This document shows positions 47,385 to 60,594 of a stretch of 64,000 nt of DNA, piece by piece; positions within the stretch are counted from its first letter, which is position 1, and each line of letters opens with the position of its first letter. The stretch is from Raphanus sativus (lineage: Eukaryota; Streptophyta; Magnoliopsida; Brassicales; Brassicaceae). The stretch lies in NCBI RefSeq assembly GCF_000801105.2, contig NC_079516.1, forward strand, positions 23,101,043-23,165,042, written 5' to 3'. Both the position numbers and the translations under genes were made by a program. The notes under the pieces were generated by a model. It saw only the letters and a list, made by a program, of their open reading frames with translations, ran no database searches and was not told the origin of the DNA.

Positions 47385-48150
47385 CTCACCTTTAAAGGAT
47401 GGATATAATTTTTATTTTTATTTAATTTTAATATTTGTGATTTCTTTATGATTATATTTCTATTTTTAATCATATTTGTGTATAAATCTTAATCAAAATA
47501 TATTTCATTAAATAATAACAATTTAAAAAATTGATCCGGTAGAACTGGGTTGCCGGTCGAACCCGCCAATTCGCGAGTTTCAATTTTATTTTGGTCAAAA
47601 ATTATGATTCGCACAACCCGCAAACAAATAATTTGTACCGGTACCCGCCCCATTTAATTTTGCGATTATCTGGGGGTTATAATTTTTTTCAAAAATAATT
47701 ATTTTATTTAATTATTATAAAAATATAAAAATATATTTATAATAAAAATAATATATTTTAAAAATTTTAAATTGTTTTTTAAAATTAACATATTTTTAGA
47801 AAAGTGTTTACTTTTCTTTTTCTTTTTATTTTTTAATATTTTTCGGGTCAGCGAATACTCGCAATTCAAAATCTACCAACCCGCATACTCATAACACGCA
47901 TCCAAAAATCCATTTTTCAAAAAGTTGAACCAAATTTATGATGTGCCCTTAAAAGGACGGTTATATTTTTTTATATTTTGTAAGAAATATAATTTTTATA
48001 AAATCTAGGCTGTAAACCAATTATATTTCTTAATATTTAGGGTCAGGCGGGTTCGAACTGCGGGTTTTAACCTTAATTGACATGTCTAATAGTTGTCAAA
48101 AAGATTTTCTTTCAAAGACGGATATATTTTTATTTTACTTTTAAAAAAAA
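47385..48150 (+). repeat. Dispersed about 650-bp repeat, copy 1
   Basis: Shares ordered blocks with 62290-62950 in the same orientation: TTTGTGTATAAATCTTAATC, AAAATTGATCCGGTA, CCGGTCGAACCCGCCAA, GTTTCAATTTTATTTTGGTC and a CCCTTAAAAGGAC tail. No TIR, LTR or ORF is evident. Confidence 0.65.
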
Positions 48151-50969
48151 TTAATTTATATATATATATATATATGTTACTTTGTAATGATATTTGTGTT
48201 TTCTTTATAATCATATTTGTGTTAAGTTTTTTAATTTTTTTTGACATCAAATTTTTTAATTATTATTAGTAAAATGTATTGATAATTTGATTGAATTTGT
48301 GATGTTGCATTACAACTATGCACTTGTGCTATAGTCATTTAACACTTTTATTTTATTTTATTTTATTCGCAAAGAATTATTAATGAATCAATATTATTAA
48401 TACATGATCTACTTTAAAAAATTGATTATTTTACAACTGTTGTCCTTTGATCAAACACTAACCACGTCCTCTTTATATACTCCTTGCAGCAGTTACCACA
48501 ATCTCTTTATATATTTTGACGATAATTTCTGGAAAAAAAACACACAGTTTAAACCTTGTGTTTTTCTCGGAGTATATAAATAGTGTTTTAATTGGATCCA
48601 ACACAGTTTAAACCTTGATTTTGTATAAGGTTTCATATATTTTGACTTGTCAAATAGGATTACGTTTTTGTTTTAAAGGGGGTGGTTACTTTTTTTTAAA
48701 AAGGGTGGTTACGTTTTTTAAGTGCAGTTACATATTATGTTATACAATTATATTGTTAATGCAATTATATTTTTAAGTTGTTGGACATAACTTTTATCAA
48801 TAGGGCAAACTGCAAAATTAATAGAATAGAACAAAAGAAAAAAATAAAACTTCGTCAATCACAAGTAGTATGCCACAAGTATAAGTACATGAACTGGTTG
48901 ATCAAAAAAAGAGAGAGGTTATAACCCAAACTTAAAAGAATGAATAATTTGTAAAAAATAATTTGACGGATCCTTAATTTTATTATCCGGATATCTTAAT
49001 TTCGGAGCGGATATCGGATAAAATCTGAATTTTGGATAATAAGTTTCACGTCTATCTAAAGGTGATCATTTGAAGTAATGGAGTTTCACATGATACTCTT
49101 TAAGTTTCTATAAAGAATAATATATTCAAAAACATATTGAAAAATTCAGTAGTTTTACTGGAAAAATTATCCTCTTGACATTTCTAAACCACAGTTCATA
49201 CTTCAAACTCCATCAATGGCAACTATTATTTTTTTGACTTTTGTTGAATAGGTTTTTGCATCCGCCACTGAATACATCCAACATCATACATCGAAGCCAG
49301 ACATCTTAAAAATTCAAAAATTCTTAACCACTAAACCACAATATTATATCTGCCAAAATTGTTTTATCTTTTAAAGGTTGAGTAGTCCTTAACATAATCA
49401 AACAAACATTTTGAAGACAATGAAATATTCAATAGTGATTTTTCAAGAATTTATTTATTGATTGATAAGTTGATTATATTTTAACAGAGAAAATATATGT
49501 TATATTTTAATTTAAATTTCATTATTCATAAATAAAACAGTTCAAACTTTTACAAATTATTGTATGTATTGCAACATTATCTCTAGAATTCTTTCAAGAG
49601 TTCGAGTTTTCCTTTCATTCAAAGTTACTGATGTGAGAAATCTGAATTTGAGTTTTAGTTCAATCTATTTTTAATACTCTTATCTATTTCATAATAAATA
49701 TCACTTTAATATTTTTATTTTGTTTCAAATAGTCCAATGTAATCTTTTACATTAATTCTATTTTTTATCCTCTTGAATAACCAATATATTTTATTTAAAG
49801 TACTCTCATTTAGTTAGTCATATATTAGATAAAGACATATTAACTTATTATACAAGTTTGTTTAATCTCTGTGAAAAAGTGTTAAAATGATATTTATTAA
49901 GAAATTGATGGAGTAATAGTTTGAAAATATGACAATTTGAGATAGACTATTTGATAACCAATTAATTAGTATTTCTTATGTTTTATAATAAGTGTCATTC
50001 TAATATTTTTTCTTATTATAAAAATATCATTTGAGAATTTTAATGCAAATTTTATTTACTTTCAATTTGAAATTAATTGTAAAATGTATTAATTTTATAA
50101 ATAATTTTATTTATCTCAAATATTATTCATGAGTGATTAATATAAACTTAATTATATTTTATTAATCTGTGATGAAAAATGTCAAATGACACTTATTTAT
50201 AAACTGAGAAAGCATCAGGTAGCAACATATCTCGTATCTTCATGTAGAAGTGAAAGATGCAAACTTAAGAGAACGTGCGGTAACGCGCTAAACGGTGCAT
50301 ATTACGCGGAAGGTGGTCAAGCATTATTATGATTACCGTGAAGACGAGCCCGAGGTCGCACATGCTCTTTTGCCCACCACTACTCTTTGCCTTTGGAAAT
50401 CGTGTATTGTACAAATAAGGAGTATATTTTCATCCTTGTTCTATATACTAAGAGCTACTTATGACATTAAATTACTAAGCTCGAGGTCGCCACATACTTA
50501 CAGTATAAGCAATGACTCGAATCGTCGTTATAAAGAAAAAAAAGCTGATGAGATGACAACAATCGAGTGAAACTCCTAATGGGTGTTCCATCGTTTGGGC
50601 TGGACTTACAAGGAGGAGTCAAATAAAGAGTATAAGGCCGGGCCCAGATAAAGAAGCAAGAATAAGACCCGTTTACCCTTGATGCTTAAGTTCACCTACG
50701 AGTCGACCTATTGTAGAGAGGAAAGGCGTTGTTACTTGTTACCTTACCTCACTCAATTTCGGCTCTCCCCAAAACCAAACCCTAATAATCAAGTTTCCAT
50801 CTTTTTTTTTTCTATTTTTAATTCATGACCCTTCTTCTTCTCGCTTTTTGAGAGAAAGTCAAGCCCTTTAATTGACTTGTTGCACTTGCGCCAAATTTCT
50901 GAAAATCTGGGGTGTCCGTAAATGCCTTGTTGTGGTCTGGCTTGAATCTTTTCGGAAAAAAAATCGTTG
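48151..50969. other. Intergenic DNA and promoter/leader of RIN13
   Basis: AT-rich to about 50200 with no credible gene (the 91-codon ORF at 50295 lacks homology). The stretch 50600-50969 is less AT-rich and contains an AAACCCTAA telo-box-like motif at about 50778 and a pyrimidine-rich leader before the RIN13 start. Confidence 0.5.
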
Positions 50970-52838
50970 ATGGGTTCGGGAAATCACGAAGTAGTGGATG
51001 TTAGTTCAGACGAGGAGGTCGATGCGCGTGTCGACGACTTCGATTGGCTTAACGATCTGTCTTCGGACAGCACCGATGTAGTCGAGGTGCTTTCTGAGGT
51101 TAAAGCAGGCAGCGTTGATTCTCTGTATCGGAAACCAAAAGCTCTGGAGGATGAAGACGATGACGATTGTGTGATTCTCGATGGTGATCCTGACAAGACA
51201 ACCAAGACTGATGCTGTTGGCGATGATGATTATAAATTAGCCAAGGATGACGACGATGATGAGGTGCTTGTAGTGGGGCAAAAGGGTGAGGTATTGAATT
51301 CTAATCCTCCTCTGTTTCTTTTTTTTTTTTGTATCCAAGAACGTGTGAAAGCCAGAGTCTTGTTTGTTAACTTGTACGCCTTCATTAGTCTTGTTTAGAA
51401 TGGAGAGTGGTAACTTTAAGTGTGTGAAAATTTGAGTTCCTTTTCTGTTAAAACTGTTTTTGGATTGAATTGAGAAATTTTCACGCTTTGTAAACATTGA
51501 AGCCGTTTGTTTCTGGACCTGTCTTGGGGATTGAAATGCTCTTTGTTTAGCTATCACCGCTTGCTTTGAAAGATCGTTGAACTCTTTTTTTGTGTTATTA
51601 TTACTTATTAATCACTGTACTGTTCTTTGTTGTGTTCCAGCTTCATGATGCAGGTGTGTCTTGTATACTAAATGCTCCCCCTAATATCAAAAGCCATAAT
51701 CTTTGTTTTGTAGATTGCGTGTCGAGATTTCCCTCATCCCAGACATTCCTGTGCTAAGTACTCATTCGACTCAACATCACATGAGAAATACTGCGACATG
51801 GTAACCATCTTAATACCCCACCGAGCTTTCTTTAAATGGTTTCTTTCTTTTCCCGGCTAATCCTTTCTTTGTTTTATTTTGAAGTGTCACTGTTATGTGT
51901 GTGACATCCCTGCTCCATGTCCATACTGGTGTCTCGCTCTCTCCAGCATAGAGCATTGTCATGCTAATGACAAAGAGAAGATATGGAGGAATCAACGAGA
52001 GTTCTTCAGGACCGGAATCATGCCCACCGAACCATCTCCAAAGCTTACTACTACTACACCCTTACCAGCTCCTCCTGGGACAGTGACCCGCCAGATCTCA
52101 CCCTCTCCTATTCCAAATATCATCAGGTTGCACCAAAACCCCATGACTGGGATCCGGCCTTGCTCTTCATCTAATCTGCCAAACGTCACAGGCAGGCATA
52201 GAGTTCCGCACAATCATGGGTTGCAGTCATTGATCAGTGGTCGCAGCAGCAACGTCATCCGAAAGGATAGAAGTTCTTATGTTGCTAACTCGAGGTCGCG
52301 AGTAGCCTATCCAGGAGCTCGGTATGGTGCACGAAATGGTAGCAACAGCAAGGTGGGTCCATATACCAATGCTAAAGTTTCACAGTCCACCAACCATATC
52401 TCTTCCGTAGTGGCACCACCACCACCACCACCACCAATAACAGCAGAAATGTACGCTCAACTACAACAACGCAGTCGTCAGGTCAATGTCCCTGCTTATA
52501 GTGCAGCAGCAGTGACCGGGTCTCAGAGCAATGTTGTTTACACTCAACATTCAGGCCAGAGCAAGAGTGTCGGTCAGTTTCAGGCAAATGCAGGTCTGTT
52601 TGCGCCACCTGAAACTCATCTTACCAACGGAGGATTGCAAGCACAGACAGTTCAACAGCCGCAACCACCGGGAACTAATGATGATAACGTCTTGCAGACC
52701 AAACTGTCGGAAGTTGAGAGCTGGCTTATGGACAGCTCAAACCAAGCCGGACTGGTTAGCACGCTGGCTGAACCGGTAGTAGGTGAAGACAATGTTAGTC
52801 CGTTGACATTCGATTTTGAGAACTTCTTGAATGACTGA
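50970..52838 (+). CDS. RIN13: RPM1-interacting protein 13-like
   Basis: Three exons: 50970-51290, 51714-51800 and 51885-52838 (1362 nt, 453 residues). The N-terminus carries acidic clusters (VDVSSDEEVDARVDDFDW, DDDDDEVLVVGQKGE). Exons 2-3 contain a compact Cys/His-rich module (CRDFPHPRHSCAKYSF ... YCDMCHCYVCDIPAPCPYW ... HCHAND), probably metal-binding, conserved in the family. The long C-terminal exon is Ser/Pro/Gln-rich, with a run of seven to eight prolines, and ends with a short acidic/aromatic motif (PLTFDFENFLND). Arabidopsis RIN13 (At2g20310) binds the NB-LRR immune receptor RPM1 and promotes resistance. Start chosen at MGSGNHE; a GTG immediately upstream context is not needed. Confidence 0.82.
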
Positions 52839-53733
52839 AACCATAACTATAGTTTGTAAGAAACCCAGCTTTCCTCTCACTGGATGTGGTATGAATTGTA
52901 GAGTGAGCTTAGCTAGCTACTTGAATCTATAATCGTGTATATAAATTTATTAGCTGTTGTTACTATTTTAACTGCGTGACGAATTTAGTAGTCACTACTG
53001 TCTAGCCAAAGTTGAAATTGTGCAAGAGAGGATAGGTTATATTTGGTTTGGGTCGGTTAAACTTATGAACCAATCGGTTTCAAATTTAAAATTGAAGTTC
53101 GGCCCATAAATCAATTATGAGCCCATTAAAGGTCCGAGTCGGAAACGCCCAAAAAAGAAACGGTTATGTGGATGTGACGGTAGCAAACGGCCACCAGTTT
53201 TGTCGTTTCAAGGAGAATAGACACCACGCGCGTGAAAGGGCGCGTTTATGCGTTTGCTGATGCATCGTCATCGTTTTTTTGTTTGTTTAACTTTCTCCGA
53301 AAGCAGTCTCACTACGGCAACACACTACCCCACGCCCCTTCTCCCTCCCACCATCAAGCATTAAAGTCTCTCTTCTCTCTCTCTCTGCTTCGAAATCACT
53401 TTACTCTCTCCACTCCTACCAGTCTTTTTACCTTCGCCGGAGAAGCTCTCGTTCCTTTCTCTACCTTAAACGTAGTTCTCAACGTTCGAGCTCTTGCTTC
53501 CCACTGTGTGCAGATCTCCAGCCGCATTTCGTGGATCTGTGAAAATCGCGTTAAACCTACTACTCGACCCCTAGGGTTTTGTGCTGGGGGAAGAAGAAAT
53601 CAATCAATGTCTGCGAAGCTTTGAGAGGAAGTCATGGTCAGACGTTTTGATTCTTTGAATATTCGGTGGTAAAGATGCGGAGGTTCGGTGTCTCCTTTGG
53701 TGACGAATGTTGGTTTTAGAGTATCGATAAAAG
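52839..53733 (+). promoter_or_regulatory. Intergenic promoter and CT-rich 5' leader of ALE2
   Basis: RIN13 and ALE2 are tandem with about 0.9 kb between them. The stretch 53320-53470 is strongly CT-rich (CTCTCTTCTCTCTCTCTCTG), typical of plant 5' leaders. A 130-codon ORF at 53232-53624 lies in this leader; it is more likely noncoding leader or an upstream ORF than a gene. Confidence 0.5.
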
Positions 53734-56700
53734 ATGAGGAACTTTGCGATAGTTGTGCTTCTTCTTCATTCTCTCGCCTCCTTTCCCTTATGCTCTGGTA
53801 TGAAAACCAAAAAAAAAAAATTAAGAAAGGGGAAAAAATTCAACGTAGCTTAAGTTTTTTTTTTTAATTTCTTGCTCTCACTTGCTTGACAGCTAAAGAT
53901 GAGCTATATTTAGAATTGTTTATTAGGATATATTTAGAAGCTTACTTTTCTTATTATGTAGTACAAATTAAGCAAAAAGGGTTTTAGCTTTTACGATTCT
54001 GATGCATTAAGTTTTGAATCTGTGATTGTGAAAGCGTGAGAGTGACGATTGTTTCACACCTTCTGTGCCTTAATTGGCACACTATGCAGATAATGGCACA
54101 TAGAGCTTATTTTGAGTATCTCTTGAAACCATTCTATTACTCTTTAGTACTGTGTGAAATTATTGAAATAGTTTTGTAATTTTTACCGTATGCTTAACAT
54201 GTATAGAAATAAATTAACAGCTTGCTCTATCACTTGCAGCTAGGCTCTTTCCTATGAGCTTTCCATTTACCCGATCAAAATCTCATCAAATGCGTTTTTT
54301 CCATCCTCATCTTTATCCATCTACTCCTCCTGTATCTTCACCAGGTCAGCAAGGGAATCCTTTTTTTGTCACCTAATCTGGACATGTGCTCTAAGTGCAA
54401 TTACTCAAATGTTTTTCTTACTTTCTATTTTCAGCATTTTCCCCCAACCCAAGTCACATTCCGACGCAAAGACAGAGGGGGCATCATCACCATCATCGTC
54501 GTTGGCATTTAAGACGCAATGTGACTGCAGCTCCACCTTCCTCCAATGGTAATCATTTTGTTACTTGTTTTGTTGATTGTCCTGCGTCCTTTTGCTAGTG
54601 GCAAGTTTTTCTTTTGTATGTATACTTTTTCTTTCTTGAATAAGATCTAATGTTATTGCTTTGGATTTCAATTGATAGATAATTGGTATTAATTACTCCA
54701 TTATGTGTGTTTCTGCTATGTCCTTTTTGATAGCTTGTCAGCAGACATGCGTGGAGCCTCTTACTTCAACTCCCTTTGGTTCACCTTGTGGTTGTGTTTT
54801 CCCCATGAAAGTTCAGCTTCTTCTAAGTGTTGCGCCTTTTTCTATTTTCCCCGTCACCAGCGAGTTAGAAATTGAGGTTGCTGCTGGAACATACTTGGAA
54901 CAAAGCCAAGTCAAAATAATGGGTGCCAGTGCCGACGCTGAAAACCAAGGGAAAACTGTGGTGGATTTTAACCTTGTTCCACTTGGGGAAAAATTCGACA
55001 ATACTACGGCCACCCTTATTTATCAAAGGTTCCGCCACAAGAAAGTGCCTCTTAATGAGTCTGTTTTTGGTGATTATGAGGTCACGCACATAAGTTATCC
55101 AGGTGAACTGATTTCCTTTGTAATACAAGTTTCTAACCTTTCTTTTGTTTTACATTCTGTTTGAATTGATCAACTACGGTTTCAGGTATTCCTTCTTCTT
55201 CGCCATATGGAGACATTGTGGAGGGTGTTCCAAGTGCAAGTACTGAAGGGCTTCCAGTCACTGCAAACGTTGCCAACAAAAGCCAGGGAATAGGTTTTAG
55301 AACGATTGCAATCATTGTCTTGTCAGGTTTCGTGCTCGCTCTTGTTTTGGCTGGAGCTATATTTACAGTCAGGAAATGGAATAAAGTTGGGAAGTCATCA
55401 ACTGCTGTTGGTCCTGGATTGCCTCCATCGATGAACAAAAGGCTTGGTAAATTTCTCCCTCTTGGCTTTGTAACAGCTACTTGCTCTTGTAGCTTTAAGC
55501 GACAGGGTGAATTCTCTGCATGAATCTGTTTCTGAATGTTGTACACACCTTGCAGGTGTAAGATCTATGTTTTCCAGTAGCGCCAGAAGCTCGGGATCAG
55601 ATTCATTGATGTCGTCGATGGCTACGTGTGCTTTATCCGTGAAGACCTTCACACTTTCCGAGCTGGAGAAGGCAACTGATAAATTCAGTGCCAAGAGGGT
55701 TTTGGGAGAGGGAGGATTTGGTCGTGTTTATCATGGCAGCATGGAAGATGGAACCGAGATTGCAGTTAAACTGCTGACTAGGGACAATCAGAATCGAGAC
55801 CGTGAATTTATTGCAGAAGTCGAGATGCTAAGCCGTCTGCACCACCGCAATCTTGTGAAGCTGATTGGAATATGCATTGAAGGCCGTACACGTTGCTTGA
55901 TTTACGAGCTCGTCCACAATGGAAGTGTTGAGTCCCACTTACACGGTGACATACTCTATCCTCTGCTTATTTATTAACCATATTTCCTTCCTCCACACTC
56001 GTTGTATCACCTTTTAAAGCCTAGTTTTCTTGGTGTTTACAAAACAGAAGGAACGCTTGACTGGGATGCGCGGTTGAAGATTGCACTCGGAGCAGCGAGA
56101 GGACTGGCCTATCTCCATGAAGATTCGAATCCCCGAGTAATCCACCGGGATTTCAAGGCTAGCAATGTTCTCCTAGAAGATGACTTTACACCAAAGGTCT
56201 CAGACTTTGGATTGGCGAGAGAAGCTACCGAAGGAAGTGAACATATTTCCACTCGTGTCATGGGGACCTTTGGGTAAAGCTTCCTGCTACTTGTCTTGCT
56301 GTGGATACCCACCCCGTCTCATTCTTATACAGATACTCTGATTAAGCTTGAGCTTACATTGGTTATAATTGCAGGTATGTGGCCCCTGAGTATGCAATGA
56401 CGGGGCATCTCCTTGTGAAAAGCGATGTTTATAGTTACGGTGTGGTTCTCCTCGAGCTTCTCACGGGTAGAAAACCGGTAGACATGTCTCAACCTTCGGG
56501 AGAAGAAAACCTTGTGACGTGGGCGAGACCTTTACTAGCCAACAGAGAGGGGCTGGAGCAATTGGTGGACCCCAGATTGGCTGGAACCTACGACTTTGAT
56601 GACATGGCGAAAGTGGCTGCGATTGCCTCCATGTGCGTCCACCAAGAGGTCTCACACAGACCGTTCATGGGTGAAGTGGTGCAGGCACTGAAACTTATAT

Positions 56701-57065
56701 ACAACGATGCAGATGAGACCTGTGGGGACTATTGCAGCCAGAAGGAGTCATCAGTACCGGAATCTGCAGGCGATCTGGCTTTCTCGGATAGCAGCTGGTG
56801 GAACTTGACACCTCGGTTAAGGTATGGTCAAGCGTCTACGTTCATAACCATGGATTATAGCTCAGGACCGCTTGAGGAGATGGAGAACCGGCCTCACTCT
56901 GTCTCTAGCATTCCGAGAGGAGGCCTGTATCTACCAAACAGGTCAGGTCCGTTAAGGCCAGTTCGAACTAGAAGAAACTTTTTCAGATTGAGAGGAAGCA
57001 TGAGCGAACATGCTGGACCATCATCATCTAGACATCTCTGGTCCGGGAATGGCGACTGGTTCTAG
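53734..57065 (+). CDS. ALE2: Receptor-like protein kinase, ABNORMAL LEAF SHAPE 2 type
   Basis: Eight exons: 53734-53797, 54240-54344, 54435-54548, 54734-55102, 55186-55446, 55556-55945, 56048-56273, 56375-57065 (2220 nt, 739 residues, near the 744 I recall for Arabidopsis ALE2, At2g20300). Order: signal peptide ([20 protein letters not shown]), Pro/His-rich extracellular stretch, Cys-containing ectodomain ([20 protein letters not shown]), transmembrane helix ([18 protein letters not shown]), then kinase with [15 protein letters not shown] lysine, [19 protein letters not shown] and [12 protein letters not shown]. It is an RD-type kinase with all core residues present. ALE2 acts with CRINKLY4 at the plasma membrane to specify epidermis. 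The C-terminal tail after the kinase is about 120 residues. Confidence 0.93.
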
Positions 57066-58430
57066 GAAACCAGAAATGTACAGTGAAGAAAAGGGCTCAC
57101 AACTCTTGAGCTGCATGGTTAGGTTTGGTCTAATCCAGTTCGGTTCGGTTCATCAGGCTGGGTAAAGACATTCCGCTTAGAAGTTTATATTTTTGTTTTT
57201 TTTCACTTTTCACTTCTTAAGCAAAACTAGATTTAATTGTTTGTTTTTGCGAGGATGCAAAAGCAACAGCACAGAGAGGGTGGGTTTGGTTTGTATGTTG
57301 AAGGACGTCTGTATCTATTTCTGTATTTTCTTCTTCGCCTACAAAAAGAAACTTTTTATTATTTTTAGTGAAGTTAGTGTAAGCCTTTTTTGTTTTTTTT
57401 AACATTTGAAAGTTTAATTTTAGTTTCTATGGATTTTGTTGTTTATTTAAAATCAAGCACATATGCCAAGCCTTGCTAACTATCCTCAGTAGGGTTGGTT
57501 TTTTTATCCCAATCCGAAATACCTATTTAACCGAGCGAAATACCTATCTAACTGGATCCAAACTGTTATACAAAATATCCGAACAGAACTTATGAGTTTA
57601 GTATTTTGCGGTTTGCTTATAACTCAAACCGAAATCCGAATTAAGATCCAAAGATATCCAAAATTAATTAAATATGTTAATGTTTCTATATATATGTTAA
57701 GGTGATTTAGATATTTTAGAGTATTCAAAATATTTTTGTACTTTCTTTTATTTGTTATTTTAAATAGCTTTAGTTAATCTAGATAATTTAACTAAATTTT
57801 TATTAATCTGTAAATAATTTATTATTTTAAATTTATTTTTTGTTAATTTTTGAGGTTTAAAAATATTTTTTGGACAATTTCAAACATTGGTTGTAATCCA
57901 ATCCGAACCAAAACAAAAAAAACCCGAACCAAATTCAACTTGATAATAATTAATAAAACCCGAATAGAATTTATAAATATAATACCAAAAATCCAAATTA
58001 ACCGAATTGAAACCGACATGACCCTGAACGCCCATGCCTAATCTTCACTCCTTATCTTCTTCAACTTCTTGTTGGAGTCAACATTATAATCTGGCTTGAA
58101 AAAGCTGATATGCCATCCACTTCTACCGAATATGTGCATCTCTTGACTCTTAGGTATTGGTGTTCAGGGTATCCAATCCGGTTATACAACGGTTTAAGTA
58201 ACCAAAAATGGTTATATTCTAAATATACTCACTTAATTTGAATGAGTTACTTAAAGACTTTGTCGATGACCGACATCATTAAACTAAAACATGGACCCGA
58301 TAGTAGAAGAACTCATGCAAACTAATCATAACTATTAATGATAACTCATATACAAAAAGAACTATGCTAGCAATGAAAAAAACAAAACTCATATGCAAAA
58401 ATAACAATCACAATTCTTAACGATAATTCA
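57066..58430. other. ALE2 3' flank and AT-rich intergenic DNA
   Basis: The 3' UTR is probably within 57066-57420. From 57490 to 58030 there are repeated AACCGAA/CCGAAT motifs of low complexity, and short ORFs there are not credible genes. Confidence 0.45.
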
Positions 58431-60240
58431 TCCCCTAAACTATATTTGAGAAGTGATTTTGCCACATGTTCTCGCTACAATCATTCTCACAAAAATAATA
58501 TGACATGGCAACTAAAATTGATGACATGTCTTATAGATTAATATGACATGGACAATTATATTTACTGTTAATTTATATTTTTGGTAAACTTTTTCAAATA
58601 TGGTAATAACTCATATATTACATTTATTGACGATTTACATTTTTAGATTTTTTAGAATATGTTAATAACTCATAAATCATCATTAAAATAAATATATTCA
58701 ATTATAGTATTTCAAATTTCGAAATATCATTTAAATTATAAAATTTTCAAAAATATATACATTTTCAGAAAATTACAAAAATTAAATCGTAAAATCTCGT
58801 AGACTATATTTGAGAAGTGATTTTGCCACATGTCCTCCCTACAATCATTCTCAAAAAAACAATATGACATGACTACTAAAATTGATGACATGTCTTATAA
58901 ATTAATATGACATGGACAATTATATTTAATGTTAATTTATATTTTTGGTAAACCTTTTCAAATATGGTAATAACTCATATATTACATTTATTGTCGATTT
59001 ACATTTTTAGATATTTTTAGAATATGTTAATAACTCATAAATGATCATTAAAATAAATATATTAAATTATAGCATTTCAAATTTCGAAATATCATTTAAA
59101 TTATAAAATTTTCAAAAATGTTATACATTTTCAAAAAATTACAAAAATTAAATCGTAAAATCCCCTAGACTATATTTGAGAAGTGATTTTGCCACATGTC
59201 CTCCCTACAATCATTCTCACAAAAATAATATGACATGACTACTAAAATTGATGACATGTCTTATAGATTAATATGACATGGACAATTATATTTAATGTTA
59301 ATTTATATTTTTGGTAAACTTTTTCAAATATGGTAATAACTCATATATTACATTTATTGTCGATTTACGTTTTTAGATTTTTTTAGAATATGTTAATAAC
59401 TCATAAATCATCATTGAAATAAATATATTCAATGATAGCATTTCAAATTTTGAAATATCATTTAAATTATAAAATTTTCAAAAATGTATACATTTTCAGA
59501 AAATTACAAAAATTAAATCGTAAAATCTCGTAGACTATATTTGAGAAGTGATTTTGCCACATGTCCTCCCTACAATCATTCTCACAAAAATAATATGACA
59601 TGACTACTAAAATTGATGACATGTCTTATAGATTAATATAATATGGACAATTATATTTAATGTTAATTTATATTTTTGGTAAACCTTTTCAAATATGGTT
59701 ATAACTCATATATTACATTTATTGTCGATTTACATTTTTAGATATTTTTAGAATATGTTAATAACTCATAAATCATCATTAAAATAAATATATTAAATTA
59801 TAGCATTTCAAATTTCGAAATATCATTTAAATTATAAAATTTTCAAAAATGTATACATTTTCAGAAAATTACAAAAATTAAATCATCCCTAGACTATATT
59901 TGAGAAGTGATTTTACCACATGTCTTCCCTACAATCATTCTCACAAAAATAATATGACATGTCTTATAAATTAATATGACATGGACAATTATATTTAATG
60001 TTAATCTATATTTTTGGTAAACCTTTTCAAATATGGTAATAACTCATATATTACATTTATTGTTGATTTACATTTTTAGATTTTTTAGAATATGTTAATA
60101 ACTCATAAATCATCATTAAAATACATATATTCAATTATAGCATTTCAAATTTTGAAATATCATTTAAATTATAAAATTTTCAAAAATTTATACATTTTCA
60201 GAAAATTACAAAAATTAAATCGTAAAATCAAATTAAATCG
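58431..60240 (+). repeat. Tandem array, five units of about 365 bp
   Basis: Each unit runs from TATATTTGAGAAGTG through GACATGTCTTATA, TTTTTGGTAAAC, TAATAACTCATA and AATTACAAAAATTAAATC. The units are highly similar; the fifth has lost a short block after the TTCTCACAAAAATAATATGACATG stretch. Confidence 0.85.
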
Positions 60241-60594
60241 TAAAATCATTAGTTTCTTATATATATCTACAATTTTTATAAATATTTTATAATTTTAAAT
60301 TTTGACAATTATGAAATTTTTACATATTTATTTAGTATACTTAATTAAAATAAATAGATAGAAAAATCTACCTAAGATTATAACTTTAAATATATACATG
60401 CATATTCTTAAATATAATTTAAAATAAACAAAATTGTTTTTATCTTAATTTTAATGTTTATTTAAATCGAATTTATATTAAAATATTGATAAAAAAGAAA
60501 ATTTACAATATTAATTAAAAAAATATAATTTATGTTTATCTATTAAAAAATATTTTAAAAAAATTTACTGCACATGGCGCAGTAAAACACCTAG
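58431..60594 (+). mobile_element. Helitron with five tandem 5'-end units and one 3' terminus
   Basis: It starts TCCCCTAAACTATATTTGAG at 58431 (flanking A at 58430) and ends CTAG at 60591-60594 (flanking T at 60595), preceded by the hairpin CTGCACATGGCGCAG. The start motif TATATTTGAGAAGTGATTTT recurs at 58441, 58805, 59171, 59536 and 59895, a period of 359-366 bp. Only the last unit continues into the 3' end. No Rep/helicase coding capacity. Confidence 0.8.

Noticed and set aside
53232..53624. 130-codon ORF before ALE2 as a gene
   Set aside because: It lies in the CT-rich leader region, has no recognisable domain and no splice or promoter context of its own.
58431..60240. Periodic repeats resembling a CRISPR array
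   Set aside because: Units are about 365 bp, contiguous and spacer-free, in a plant genome with Helitron termini.
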